Shown here piece by piece: positions 1 to 8,754 of a stretch of DNA of 64,000 nucleotides. This DNA comes from Aquabacter sp. L1I39 (lineage in GTDB: Bacteria; Pseudomonadota; Alphaproteobacteria; Rhizobiales; Xanthobacteraceae). Position numbers and translations under genes: made by a program. The stretch is from assembly GCF_017742835.1 (NCBI RefSeq), contig NZ_CP072392.1, positions 3,431,595-3,495,594 on the forward strand. The letters run 5' to 3'. Under the pieces are notes generated by a model that saw only the letters and a list, made by a program, of their open reading frames with translations, did not search any database and was not told the origin of the DNA. The first letter of the stretch is position 1; each line of letters starts with the position of its first letter.

Positions 1-435
1 GTGTGGGAGCCGGCCTATACTTCGCTGCTCGCCAAGAAGCCGACCATCCGCACCCTCGACTTGAAGATCAAGGAGAGCTGGAAGGCCTTCTCCGGCCGGA
101 CGGACATTCCTTATCTCGGCGTCGCCGCGCACACCGACTGGGCGGAGAAGAACAAGCCGCTCATCCCCAAGCTCTATGCGGCCTACAAGGAGGCGGCGCA
201 GTGGATCGCCGCCCATCCGGACGAGGCCGCCAAGCTGATCTCGCCCAAGGGCACGGCGGACGACCAGAAGGCCATTTCCGATCTCATCAAGGCCAATGAC
301 CGCCTCGGCCTCAACGTGCGCTGGGCGGGCGACAGCAAGACCGAGATCAACGCCGTCTACGAGGCGGGCAAGAGCATCGGCTTCCTGCCGGGCAGCCCGT
401 CCCCCGCCACCATCTATGAGGGAGCAAAGCCGTGA
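1..435 (+). CDS. ABC transporter substrate-binding protein, C-terminal part (partial)
   Basis: This reading frame is open from the first base of the window to a TGA at 433-435, so the gene is cut by the left edge; the GTG at base 1 is probably internal. The 144 visible residues look like the C-terminal lobe of a nitrate/taurine/aliphatic-sulfonate type (SsuA/NMT1-like) periplasmic binding protein, with a helical stretch rich in Lys, Ala and Glu. The stop overlaps the GTG of the permease gene (GTGA), so the protein should be the binding component of that importer. The ligand cannot be told from this fragment. Family placement rests mainly on the operon context. Confidence 0.75.
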   Translation: MWEPAYTSLLAKKPTIRTLDLKIKESWKAFSGRTDIPYLGVAAHTDWAEKNKPLIPKLYAAYKEAAQWIAAHPDEAAKLISPKGTADDQKAISDLIKANDRLGLNVRWAGDSKTEINAVYEAGKSIGFLPGSPSPATIYEGAKP

Positions 436-1241
436 CCGACGGAACCCTTGCGGGCACGACGCGCCCCTCGCCCGGCCTTGCCTTTCTCGGCCGGGTGGTG
501 CGCACCGCCGCCCCCTTCGTGCTGATGGGCGTGCTCTGGCAGATCGCGTCCTATTTCTTCCCGCCCTATCTCTTCCCTTCGCTGGTGGCGGTGTTCTGGC
601 GGTGCCTGGACATCCTCGTCCACTGGTCGCAGCTGGTGGATGTGCTGGCCACCGTCTCCCGCATTCTGGCGGGGCTTGCCGGCGCCTTCGTGATCGGCGC
701 GGCGCTGGCGCTGATGATGGCGCGCTCCAAGGCGGTGGACGGCTTCCTCTCGCCCATCCTCACCTTCTTCCAGGGCATCCCGGCGCTGTCCTGGGTGGTG
801 TTCGCCATCATCTGGTTCCACGGGGTGGAGTTCCGCATCTTCTTCATCATGGTGCTCACCACCTTGCCGGCCTTCACCTTCCAGGTGCTGGGCGCGCTGC
901 GGGCCATGTCCAAGGACCTGGTGGAGATGGTGATGAGCTTTCGCCCCTCGCGGGTGAAGATCTTCAAGGTGATGATCCTGCCGGCCATCCTCCCGGAGAT
1001 CCTCACCGCCTGGAAAGTCAATCTCGGCAACGCCTCGCGCGTGGTGGTGGTGGCGGAACTGGTAGGTGCCACCGGCGGCGTCGGCTACCAGCTGCTCCAG
1101 CAGCAGCAGATTTTCGACATGGCCGGCGCGCTCGCCTGGACGCTCCAGCTCGTCTTCTTCGTCCTCATCGTGCAGCACATCCTCACCCTCATCGAGACGG
1201 TGGCCTTTCGCTACCGCGCCATCTCGGAGCGCTCGCTATGA
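432..1241 (+). CDS. ABC transporter permease (SsuC/TauC-like)
   Basis: A 269-residue, strongly hydrophobic protein with about six membrane segments, fitting the BPD_transp_1 permease family of nitrate/sulfonate/taurine importers. The cytoplasmic EAA-type loop that docks on the ATPase lies around FRPSRVKIFKVMILPAILPE. The GTG start overlaps the preceding stop by four bases (GTGA) and the stop overlaps the next ATG (ATGA), so binding protein, permease and ATPase are translationally coupled. It should form the inner-membrane channel of the importer. Substrate unknown; the UbiD-like decarboxylase downstream makes an aromatic or unsaturated carboxylate plausible, which is inference only. Confidence 0.9.
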   Translation: MTDGTLAGTTRPSPGLAFLGRVVRTAAPFVLMGVLWQIASYFFPPYLFPSLVAVFWRCLDILVHWSQLVDVLATVSRILAGLAGAFVIGAALALMMARSKAVDGFLSPILTFFQGIPALSWVVFAIIWFHGVEFRIFFIMVLTTLPAFTFQVLGALRAMSKDLVEMVMSFRPSRVKIFKVMILPAILPEILTAWKVNLGNASRVVVVAELVGATGGVGYQLLQQQQIFDMAGALAWTLQLVFFVLIVQHILTLIETVAFRYRAISERSL

Positions 1242-2014
1242 ACGCCATGGACACCCGCCTCGCGCCCGGTGCCGAGATCCGCTTCGACAACGTCTCCAAG
1301 ATTTTCGGCCGCTATGGGGGCAATGATCTCTTCAAGGCGGTGGATGATCTCAACCTCGACATCCGATCGGGAGAATTGGTGGCCATCCTCGGCAAGACCG
1401 GGTGCGGCAAGTCCACCATGTTCAACATGATCGCCGGCCTGCTGGAGCCGAGTGCCGGCAAGGTGGAGGTGTCCGGCCACAATCCCTTCACCGAGTTCGA
1501 CTGGTTCCGCGGCAAGATCGCCATCGTGTTCCAGAACGACCGCCTCCTGCCCTGGCGCACCGCCATCCAGAACGTGGAACTGGGCCTGGAAATGCTGGAC
1601 GTGCCCAAGTCCGAGCGGCGCGCCACCGCCCAGCAATGGCTCACCAAGCTGGGCCTTGCCGGCCATGAGAACGACTATCCCCACGCGCTGTCGGGGGGCA
1701 TGCGCCAGCGCGTCTCCATCGCCCGCGCCTTCGCCACCAATGCCGGCATTCTCCTGTGCGACGAGCCCTTCTCCGCCCTCGACGAGATGACCGGCAACCG
1801 CCTGCGCCAGGAATTCGCGCGCCTCGTGCGGGAGAATGGCAAGACGGCGGTCTTCATCACCCATTCCATCAATGAGGCGCTGCAGATCGGCGACCGCATC
1901 GTGGTGCTCCGGCGCCCCGCCAAGATCGCCTACGACACCAAGCTTCCGCCCGACGCCGACACCGCCACCAAGGAAGCGGTGCGCGCCAAGATCCAGGCGG
2001 TGCTGGCCGAATAG
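1238..2014 (+). CDS. ABC transporter ATP-binding protein (SsuB/TauB-like)
   Basis: A 258-residue ATPase subunit. Walker A (GKTGCGKST) lies near residues 52-60, the signature LSGGMRQR in the second half, and Walker B is ILLCDEP followed by a D-loop with SALDEMT. The start is the ATG in the ATGA overlap with the permease stop; longer upstream starts would run through the permease gene. The family energises uptake of nitrate, sulfonates, taurine or pyrimidine precursors. It completes a three-gene importer with the permease and the truncated binding protein. Confidence 0.93.
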   Translation: MNAMDTRLAPGAEIRFDNVSKIFGRYGGNDLFKAVDDLNLDIRSGELVAILGKTGCGKSTMFNMIAGLLEPSAGKVEVSGHNPFTEFDWFRGKIAIVFQNDRLLPWRTAIQNVELGLEMLDVPKSERRATAQQWLTKLGLAGHENDYPHALSGGMRQRVSIARAFATNAGILLCDEPFSALDEMTGNRLRQEFARLVRENGKTAVFITHSINEALQIGDRIVVLRRPAKIAYDTKLPPDADTATKEAVRAKIQAVLAE

Positions 2015-2044
2015 CCCCACAAGAACCATCCGGAGGAACCTGCC

Positions 2045-3022
2045 ATGGTGCGTCTGACCCGTCGATCCTTCCTGGCGGCCACGGCCGCGGCCGCGGTGGC
2101 CCGTCCGGCCCTGGTGCGGGCGGCCCAGCCGCTCAATGTCTCCCTGGTGCTGGGCAATGCCATCCACTGGGTGCAGTTCGTGGCGGTCGACAAGGGCATG
2201 TACAAGGAGGAGGGCTTCGCGCCCAGCCTCATGGCCATGCAGGGCTCCGCCTCCTCGGTGCAGATGGCGCTCTCGGGCGAATATCACCTCGCCACCTCCC
2301 AGCCGGAGACCTTCTTTGCGGCGGTGGAGCAGGGCGCCAGCGAGCTCGCCGCCCAGAGCGCGCCCATGAACAAGTGCGACTGGGTGCTGGTGGGCGCGCG
2401 GGGCGTCACCAGCCTCGACCAGATCAAGGGCCGGCAGATCGGCCTGTCGGGCCTGCGCAATTCGGAGAGCTGGCTCACCTCGCGCCTGCTGGCGCAGAAG
2501 GGGCTGCGGACGGGCGACTATTCCTTCGTCATCGCCGGCACCTCGCCCGCCAAGGTGGCGGCGCTGGAAAAGGGCGGCATTGGCGCCGCCGTGCTGTTCC
2601 AGCCGAGCGCGGAATTCGCCGTGAAGCAGGGCCTGACCCCGCTCGCGGCCTTCGAGGACCTGCGCGACTATCCCACCATCTTCTACATCTGCAAGAAGAG
2701 CTGGGCCGCTGCCGATGGAGCCGGCGCGCGCGCCGCCCGCGCCCAGGAAAAGGCCTATGCCTGGCTCTGGAACCCCGCCAACAAGGCCGAGGCGATCGGC
2801 ATCCTGTCCGCCTATACGAAGCGCGACGCGGCGGTGCTGGAGCCCGTCTATGACGACTACTTCACCAAGGCGAAGATCTATTCCCGCTCCGGCCGGATCA
2901 ACCTTGCGGGCGCGAAATCCGTGCTGGACGACATGGCCGAGGACGGCCAGGTCTTCAAGAGTGCCCCGCCGGTGGAGAAGTTCCTGCTCGATCCCAAGCT
3001 CGGGGGCCTGTCGGGCGCCTGA
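2045..3022 (+). CDS. ABC transporter substrate-binding protein (second, SsuA/NMT1-like)
   Basis: A 325-residue exported binding protein. The N-terminus carries a twin-arginine-like signal (RRSFLAATA, then an Ala-rich hydrophobic stretch ending near VRAAQ). GGAGGA at 2032-2037 sits seven bases before the ATG. The body resembles NMT1/SsuA-type periplasmic proteins. It follows the ATPase gene by 30 bases, so the operon encodes two binding proteins for one visible permease/ATPase pair. The two may bind related ligands, or one may serve another transporter. Ligand not predictable. Confidence 0.88.
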   Translation: MVRLTRRSFLAATAAAAVARPALVRAAQPLNVSLVLGNAIHWVQFVAVDKGMYKEEGFAPSLMAMQGSASSVQMALSGEYHLATSQPETFFAAVEQGASELAAQSAPMNKCDWVLVGARGVTSLDQIKGRQIGLSGLRNSESWLTSRLLAQKGLRTGDYSFVIAGTSPAKVAALEKGGIGAAVLFQPSAEFAVKQGLTPLAAFEDLRDYPTIFYICKKSWAAADGAGARAARAQEKAYAWLWNPANKAEAIGILSAYTKRDAAVLEPVYDDYFTKAKIYSRSGRINLAGAKSVLDDMAEDGQVFKSAPPVEKFLLDPKLGGLSGA

Positions 3023-3137
3023 CGGCGCCTGATCGAGCAGCGCCCGCCGCCCCCCATCCGTGTGCCACCTCCCCGCGCGCCCCGGTGCGCGGGCCCGGTC
3101 CTGTGCGTCCTTGCCGACGCGCCTCCAGGAGACGTCC

Positions 3138-4763
3138 ATGCCCGCCCCCGATCGCCCCTATAACGACCTGCACGACCATCTCGACGCCCTCAGCGAGAAA
3201 GGGCTGCTCGTCACCGTCGACCGCCCCATCGACAAGGACAGCGAGATGCATCCGCTGGTGCGCTGGCAGTTCGTCGGCGGCATGGACGAGAAGGACCGCA
3301 AGGCCTTCCTCTTCACCAACATCGTCGACGGCAAGGGGCGCCGCTACGACATTCCGGTGGTGGTGGGCGCCATGGCGGCCAACCGCGCCGTCTATTCGGT
3401 GGGCATGGGCTGCGCGGTGGAGGAGATCCAGGCCAAATGGGACCACGCCATCGCCCATCCCATTCCCCCGGTGGAGGTGGAGAATGCCCCCTGCCACGAG
3501 GTGATCCATGAGGGCGAGGCGGTGCGGGGGGAGGGCAATGGCCTCGATCGGCTGCCCATCCCGGTCTCGACGCCCGGCTTCGATTCCGCCCCCACCCTCT
3601 CGGCCACCAATGTCATCACCAAGGATCCGCTCACCGGCATCCAGAACATGGGCACCTATCGCTGCGCGCTGAAGGCGCCGGACCGCATGGTGGTGCGCAT
3701 GGCGACGCGCGTGGGGGGCGCGGGCGGCTACCAGCATTATCTGGCCCATCAGAAGCGGGGCGACAGGGAGATGCCCTGCGCCGTGGTGCTGGGCTGCCCG
3801 CCTTATGTCGCCTTCATGGGGCCCCAGAAGCTGCCCATCGGCGTCGATGAATTCACGGTGGCCGGCGGCCTTGCCGGCGCGCCCATCCGCGTGGTGCGCG
3901 CCCGCACCGTGCCGCTCCTGGTGCCCGCCGAGGCGGAGGTGGTGATCGAGGGCTATATCGACACCACCCGCGTGGAGCCGGAGGCGCCGTTCGGGGAATC
4001 CCACGGGCATGTGGCGCTTGAGGAATACAACATGCCCATGCGCATCACCGCCATCACCCATCGCCAGGCGGCGGTCATCCCCTCTTATATCAGCCAGGTG
4101 GCGCCATCCGAATCCTCGGTCATCAAGCGCGTCGCCTATGAGCCCCTGTTCCTCTCCCACCTGCGGGACACGCTCTCCATCCGCTCGGTCAAGAAGGTGG
4201 CGCTGCACGAGCCGCTCACTGGCCTGTTGCGCGTGACCATCATCACGCTGGAGCGGGACGCGCCGCGCACGGAAGTGTGGCGGGCGCTCTATGGCGCGGC
4301 CTTCTTCAAGGGCGATTGCGGCAAGATCTGCATCGCCGTCAATGACGACATCGAGGCGGACAATGCCGATGCCCTCCTGTGGGCCATGGCCTACCGGGCC
4401 AATCCCGTGGAGGACGTACAGACGCTGGCCCATCGCGGCCAGGGCCACGGCCCCAAGCGCGAGACCCATGGGGAGGAGGATTCCACTCTCCTGATCGATG
4501 CCACCATGAAATCCCCCATGCCGCCGCTCGCCTTGCCGAAGAAGGAATTCATGGAGCGGGCGCGGGGCATCTGGGAGGAACTGGGCCTGCCGCCGCTGCG
4601 CCCCCAGCCGCCATGGCACGGCTATACGCTCGGTGACTGGCTGCCTTATTGGGACGCGGCCGCCGCGCGCGCGGTGGCGGGCGATTACCTGGAAAATGGC
4701 CGCATCAGCCTCGCCCAGCAGAAAGAGGGGCTGAAGCCGGAAACCAAGTTCCGCCCCGGCTGA
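3138..4763 (+). CDS. UbiD family decarboxylase
   Basis: A 541-residue UbiD/Fdc-like protein. UbiD enzymes use prenylated FMN, made by UbiX, for reversible decarboxylation of aromatic or alpha,beta-unsaturated acids. The recognisable acidic motif is EPEAPFGESHGH around residues 278-290, matching the family PEGPFGE catalytic region. The ATG at 3138 follows CCAGGAGA; upstream in-frame codons have no such site and encode a Cys/Arg/Pro-rich tail unlike the family. It lies 115 bases after the binding protein gene, on the same strand, and is probably co-transcribed with the importer. No UbiX partner is in the window, so cofactor must come from elsewhere. Substrate unknown. Confidence 0.9.
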   Translation: MPAPDRPYNDLHDHLDALSEKGLLVTVDRPIDKDSEMHPLVRWQFVGGMDEKDRKAFLFTNIVDGKGRRYDIPVVVGAMAANRAVYSVGMGCAVEEIQAKWDHAIAHPIPPVEVENAPCHEVIHEGEAVRGEGNGLDRLPIPVSTPGFDSAPTLSATNVITKDPLTGIQNMGTYRCALKAPDRMVVRMATRVGGAGGYQHYLAHQKRGDREMPCAVVLGCPPYVAFMGPQKLPIGVDEFTVAGGLAGAPIRVVRARTVPLLVPAEAEVVIEGYIDTTRVEPEAPFGESHGHVALEEYNMPMRITAITHRQAAVIPSYISQVAPSESSVIKRVAYEPLFLSHLRDTLSIRSVKKVALHEPLTGLLRVTIITLERDAPRTEVWRALYGAAFFKGDCGKICIAVNDDIEADNADALLWAMAYRANPVEDVQTLAHRGQGHGPKRETHGEEDSTLLIDATMKSPMPPLALPKKEFMERARGIWEELGLPPLRPQPPWHGYTLGDWLPYWDAAAARAVAGDYLENGRISLAQQKEGLKPETKFRPG

Positions 4764-4772
4764 GACCGCATG

Positions 4773-4807
4773 AAAAAGCCGGCGCGCTGCCTTGCACCGC
4801 GCCGGCT
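4773..4807 (-). terminator. Rho-independent terminator for the Bug protein gene
   Basis: A perfect 10-bp inverted repeat (AGCCGGCGCG at 4777-4786, CGCGCCGGCT at 4798-4807) with an 11-base loop. On the minus strand it is followed by a T-run (complement of AAAAA at 4773-4777). It lies just past the stop of the minus-strand gene ending at 4826. On the plus strand there is no T-run, so it is directional. Confidence 0.75.
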
Positions 4808-4825
4808 GTCGCGAGGGCGACGCCT

Positions 4826-5821
4826 TCAGTCGAGCTTCACGCCGGTGGTCGCCGCCACCTTCTTCCAGCGCGCCACGTCGTCGGAAATCTGGGTGGCGAA
4901 GGCGGCGGGCGTGTTGGCGACGGGCTGCGCGCCCACGTCCAGCAATTGCTTCTTCACCTCGGGCTTGGCCACGGCTGCCGCCACCGCCTTCTGGAGGGCA
5001 TCCACCATGGCCGGCGGGGTGTCGGCGGGGGCGAGCAGGCCGAACCAGCCGGAGACCTCATAGCCCGGCACCGTCTCGGCCACCGTGGGGATGTCCGGCG
5101 TGCCAGGCCAGCGCTGGGCGGTGGTCACCGCCAATGCCCGCACCTTGCCGGACTGGATGGCCGCCACCGAGGAAGGCAGATTGTCGAAGCCCACCGGAAT
5201 ATGGCCGCCGATCACATCCGTGAGCATGGGCGCCGCGCCCTTATAGGGCACATGGGTCATCTTGATGTCCGCCATCATCTGGAGCAGCTCCGCGCTCATA
5301 TGCGGCGAGCCGCCGGCGCTGGTGGAGCCGTAATTGATCTTGCCCGGATCGGCCTTGGCCAGCGCGATCAGCTCGGCCACCGTTTTCGCCGGGAAATCCG
5401 GGTTGACGATGATCACATTGGGCGTGCTCGCCACCACGGTGATGGGGGCGAAATCCTTCACCGCATCATAGCTCAGGTCGGATTTGACCGCCGAATTGAT
5501 GCCATGGGTGTTGGCGGTGCCCATGAGCAGCGTGTAGCCGTCCGGCGCCGAGCGCCCAACGGCCGAGGTGCCGATGGCCCCGCCCGCGCCGGGGCGGTTG
5601 TCCACCACGAAGGGCTGCTTGAAGGTCTCGGCCAATTGCTGGGCGATGATGCGGGCGATGATGTCCGTGGTGCCGCCCGCCGGATAGGGCACCACCAGCT
5701 TCACGGGCTTGGAGGGATAGGTCTCGGCGGCGGCCGGCAAGGCGGCGGAGGCGGTGAGCGCGAGGCCGGCGGCCAGTGCCGTGCGCAGGACGGCGCGGCG
5801 GGGCATGTGGGTGCGATCCAT
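4826..5821 (-). CDS. Bug family tripartite tricarboxylate transporter binding protein
   Basis: A 331-residue exported binding protein of the TctC/Bug family. The N-terminal signal (PRRAVLRTALAAGLALTAS) precedes the hallmark start of the mature domain, YPSKPVKLVVPYPAGGTTD; further family landmarks are NRPGAGGAIG and HVPYKGAAP. The family binds carboxylates, amino acids or nicotinate-like ligands for TctAB membrane subunits. No tctA or tctB is present here, so it is an orphan, as is common in bacteria with many Bug proteins. It is the last gene of the minus-strand AtuA operon and ends at a terminator, suggesting it captures a ligand related to the AtuA substrate. Confidence 0.92.
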   Translation of the reverse strand: MDRTHMPRRAVLRTALAAGLALTASAALPAAAETYPSKPVKLVVPYPAGGTTDIIARIIAQQLAETFKQPFVVDNRPGAGGAIGTSAVGRSAPDGYTLLMGTANTHGINSAVKSDLSYDAVKDFAPITVVASTPNVIIVNPDFPAKTVAELIALAKADPGKINYGSTSAGGSPHMSAELLQMMADIKMTHVPYKGAAPMLTDVIGGHIPVGFDNLPSSVAAIQSGKVRALAVTTAQRWPGTPDIPTVAETVPGYEVSGWFGLLAPADTPPAMVDALQKAVAAAVAKPEVKKQLLDVGAQPVANTPAAFATQISDDVARWKKVAATTGVKLD

Positions 5822-5897
5822 GAGGTTTCTTCCCGATTGTTTATGAACGAAAGCGCCGGGCTCTTGTCGGCCCGGTCGCTGGGGTGGCGCGGCCGGC

Positions 5898-6254
5898 TCA
5901 GGCGGCGTTGAGGCCCTTCAGGCGGGGCATGAGGGCGTCGGGCACCTCGATCTCGAAGCCCAGAACGGCGGCGGAGAGCGCCTTGCCGTAATTGTCCAGC
6001 GCCAGACTGCGGGACACCCCGCCGCCCAGCGCCCCGTGGGCGACGAAGTTCAGGGCGTCGATATTATCAACCTCATAGCGCAGCACCTCGCCGGTGATGG
6101 CCGCGCCATAGAAGGCCTTGAAGGCCTCCGCCGTGAGCTGGTCCTTCAGCAGGGGATAGAAATCCGGCTCATAGGCGAAGACGGAGATGTTGGAGGTGTT
6201 GCCCTTGTCGCCGGAGCGGGCATGGGCGAGGTGCTGGAGCTTCACGCGCGGCAT
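5898..6254 (-). CDS. AtuA-related small protein (AtuA C-terminal ferredoxin-like domain)
   Basis: A 118-residue protein matching the small domain that follows AtuA (DUF1446) proteins, either fused or as a separate gene. Landmarks are ARSGDKGNTSNIS near the N-terminus and HGALGGGVSRSLALDNYGKAL near the C-terminus. GAGGAGAGG precedes the ATG. It lies 12 bases after the AtuA gene on the same strand, so the two products are likely subunits of one complex. The biochemical function of the family is not settled. Confidence 0.85.
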   Translation of the reverse strand: MPRVKLQHLAHARSGDKGNTSNISVFAYEPDFYPLLKDQLTAEAFKAFYGAAITGEVLRYEVDNIDALNFVAHGALGGGVSRSLALDNYGKALSAAVLGFEIEVPDALMPRLKGLNAA

Positions 6255-6266
6255 GGGTGCCTCTCC

Positions 6267-7622
6267 TCAGCTGACGAAATAGGACACGGACGGCGTCACC
6301 GCAGTGCGCGGCACGAGGGTGGACCACACGCCGATCACCTCGCGGGTGCGATCCTGATGGGGCACGCGCTTGCCCGTATGGGCGATGCCCGACACCGCCA
6401 TGCCGTCCACCTCGCGGCCGACCTTGGCGGCCTCCTCGCGGGTGCGGGTGCGGGCGGCCACGCGCACCGCGATCTCATAGGGCTCGGGGGCATCGGCCGG
6501 GGTGGCGGCACCATGCACCGCATTGAGCCCCAGGAAGTCGATGCGCATGTCCTCGGCTTTCAGATCCACGATCTTGAAGCGCTCGGTGAGGATGGTCTTG
6601 GCCAATTGCGCGCGGCGCAGCGCGCCGGGGCCGGCATAGAAGAACATGTCCTCGCCGATAAAGCCCTCGGTGCAGCCCATGGAGACTTTCAGGGTGGGCG
6701 TGCGGGGCTTGCCGGTGAGGCCGGTGACGCGCACCCGGTCGGGCCCCACCTGTTCGAGCTTCGCCTGGGTGAAGTCCACCACCACGTCGGGCGTGATGTA
6801 ATTGGCGGGGTCATGCACCTCGTAGAGCATCTGCTCCTTGACGGTGGCGAGCGAGACCGTGCCGCCCGTGCCCGGCGTCTTGGTGATGACGACGGAACCG
6901 TCCGCCTCCACCTCGGCGATGGGGAAACCGAAATTCCACGGCTCGGGCACATCCTTGAAGCCGGGATCGGTGAAATAGCCGCCCGTCACCTGCGCCCCGC
7001 ATTCCATCAGATGGCCGATGCCGTTGCCGGCGCCCAGATGCTCATAATCATCCGCCGCCCAGCCGAATTCATGCATCATGGGGGCGAGGAACAAGGAAGG
7101 GTCCGCCACCCGCCCGGTGAGGACGATCTGCGCCCCCCGCCGGAGCGCCTCCACGATGGGCTCGGCGCCCTGATAGGCTTCCGCCGAGATCAACGTGTTG
7201 CCGAGCGTGGCGGTGGGGGCGCCGTTTTCCAGGATGGTGTCGGTCAGTTCGATCACCCGCTCGGTGATGAGCGAGCCGTTGACGGAGGCCACCTTCACGC
7301 CCGTGGCGCCCAGCTCCCGCAACAGCTCCACCACCCGCTGGGCGGCACCGTCCGGATTGATCCAGCCCTGGTTGGAAATGATCTTGGTGCCGCGCTTCAG
7401 CGCCGCCGGCAGAACGGCGCGCATGCGGTCGTCGAGATAGGTGTCATAGCCGGGAAAGCTGGGGTCGCGGCGGGCGCGCACCTGGGCGGCGGAAATGGTG
7501 GCCTCGGCCATGGTCTCGAAGCACAGATAATCGAGGTCGCCCCGCTCTGCATTGAGCCGCGCCGGCTCCACCCGATCGCCCCACCAGGCCGAGCCGGAGC
7601 CGATCCGCACGGTTTTGGTCAT
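6267..7622 (-). CDS. Acyclic terpene utilization AtuA family protein (DUF1446)
   Basis: A 451-residue protein starting MTKTVRIGSGSAWWGD, typical of the AtuA/DUF1446 family. The family is known from acyclic terpene (citronellol/geraniol) catabolism in Pseudomonas but is also found in many other catabolic operons, so a terpene role here is unproven. The start is the ATG at 7622, preceded by GGGAGGAC; the frame stays open far upstream, through the divergent regulator, and that extension should be ignored. It is the first gene of the operon AtuA, AtuA-C, Bug protein and diverges from a LysR-type gene that probably controls it. Confidence 0.88.
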   Translation of the reverse strand: MTKTVRIGSGSAWWGDRVEPARLNAERGDLDYLCFETMAEATISAAQVRARRDPSFPGYDTYLDDRMRAVLPAALKRGTKIISNQGWINPDGAAQRVVELLRELGATGVKVASVNGSLITERVIELTDTILENGAPTATLGNTLISAEAYQGAEPIVEALRRGAQIVLTGRVADPSLFLAPMMHEFGWAADDYEHLGAGNGIGHLMECGAQVTGGYFTDPGFKDVPEPWNFGFPIAEVEADGSVVITKTPGTGGTVSLATVKEQMLYEVHDPANYITPDVVVDFTQAKLEQVGPDRVRVTGLTGKPRTPTLKVSMGCTEGFIGEDMFFYAGPGALRRAQLAKTILTERFKIVDLKAEDMRIDFLGLNAVHGAATPADAPEPYEIAVRVAARTRTREEAAKVGREVDGMAVSGIAHTGKRVPHQDRTREVIGVWSTLVPRTAVTPSVSYFVS

Positions 7623-7703
7623 GGCTGTCCTCCCATCGTCATTCTCGTTGCGGACATTCTTCATCCGGGGTGAAATGGCGCAATGCCTCGCGCGGCAAAG
7701 GGG

Positions 7704-7722
7704 CTGTGACTGTGGTTCACAG
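7704..7722. promoter_or_regulatory. Candidate LysR operator between AtuA and the LysR gene
   Basis: CTGTGA-N7-TCACAG is a perfect 6-bp inverted repeat in the 127-base divergent intergenic region. Its inner bases fit the T-N11-A rule of LysR-type operators (T at 7707, A at 7719). It lies 28 bases upstream of the LysR start and about 80 bases upstream of the AtuA start. That position suits autoregulation plus control of the AtuA operon. Confidence 0.45.
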
Positions 7723-7749
7723 GGCGGTGCAGCATGAAGGGGAGGCATC

Positions 7750-8640
7750 GTGGACAAATATGGCGAGATGACCGTCTTCCTGGCGGTGGTGGCGGAGGGC
7801 TCCTTTTCCGCCGCCGGGCGCAAGCTCGGGCTCTCCCCGTCTGCGGTCTCAAAGCTCATCGGCCGGCTGGAGGCACGCCTGAAGGTGGCGCTGTTCGAGC
7901 GCGTGGCGGGTACGCTGCGCCTGACCGAGGAGGGCGATACCTTCCGCGCCGCCGGGGAGCGGGTGGTGGAGGCCATGGCGGCGGCCGAGGATGCGGTCAG
8001 CGCCGGCAGCGGGGAAGTCTCGGGCCTGGTGCGCATCCATACCGCGCTGACCACGGCCAAATATCTCATCGCCCCCCATCTGCCGGAGATCTTCGACCGC
8101 CATCCCGGCCTGCGGCTGGAATTCGTGCTGGGCACGGAGCGGGCGAACTTCGCCCGCCAGGGCATCGACGTGGCCATCCATTCCGGCCGGCCGACCGAAC
8201 TCTCCCTCATCGGCCGCCCCCTCATGCGCCGGCCCTGGACCATCGCCGCCGCCCCCTCTTATCTCGCCCGCCATGGCAGGCCGGCGCGGCCGGACGACCT
8301 CCTCTCCCACCGCTGCCTCAACTTCACCATCCGCACCCAATGGAATTCCTGGACCTTCCACGAGGAGGAGGAGGGGCTGAAGACCATCGACATTCCCAGC
8401 CATATGGGCGCCGACCAGGGGGAATTGCTGCGCACCTTCGCGCTGGTGGGGCTCGGCATTGTGCGCCTCGCCCATTTCCACATCGCGCACGATCTGGCCG
8501 CCGGGCGCCTGGTGCCGCTGCTCACCGATTTCCAGGAGCGCACGGACGATGACCGCTTCTATCTGCTCTATCTGCGCGGCCGCGCCCGCGCGCCGCGGGT
8601 GAAGGCGGTGATCGACTTCCTGGCGCGCAAGCTGAGGTGA
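7750..8640 (+). CDS. LysR family transcriptional regulator
   Basis: A 296-residue LysR-type regulator. The N-terminal winged helix-turn-helix is clear (AVVAEGSFSAAGRKLGLSPSAVSKLIGRLE, read in two parts around residues 12-42), followed by an LTEEG turn and a periplasmic-binding-like effector domain. The GTG start follows GGGGAGG. It is divergent from the AtuA operon, the usual arrangement for a LysR regulator and its target. Effector unknown. Confidence 0.92.
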   Translation: MDKYGEMTVFLAVVAEGSFSAAGRKLGLSPSAVSKLIGRLEARLKVALFERVAGTLRLTEEGDTFRAAGERVVEAMAAAEDAVSAGSGEVSGLVRIHTALTTAKYLIAPHLPEIFDRHPGLRLEFVLGTERANFARQGIDVAIHSGRPTELSLIGRPLMRRPWTIAAAPSYLARHGRPARPDDLLSHRCLNFTIRTQWNSWTFHEEEEGLKTIDIPSHMGADQGELLRTFALVGLGIVRLAHFHIAHDLAAGRLVPLLTDFQERTDDDRFYLLYLRGRARAPRVKAVIDFLARKLR

Positions 8641-8754
8641 AAGGGCGCCTTTGCCGTTCGTCAAATCCAGTCTTGGCGTGCCCGGCTAAGCTGTGCCTCA
8701 GATCCGCCACGCGGGCGGCGGAGCGGGGCGACGAGACCAAAGGGAGGTGTGGAC

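Noticed and set aside
1211..3139. Long minus-strand open frame (642 codons) opposite the ABC ATPase and binding protein genes
   Set aside because: Antisense shadow of well-supported plus-strand genes; translation is His/Arg/Gly-rich with no domain. Similar long shadows opposite 3138-4763, 8755-10212, 28038-32624 and 35748-39332 were rejected for the same reason.
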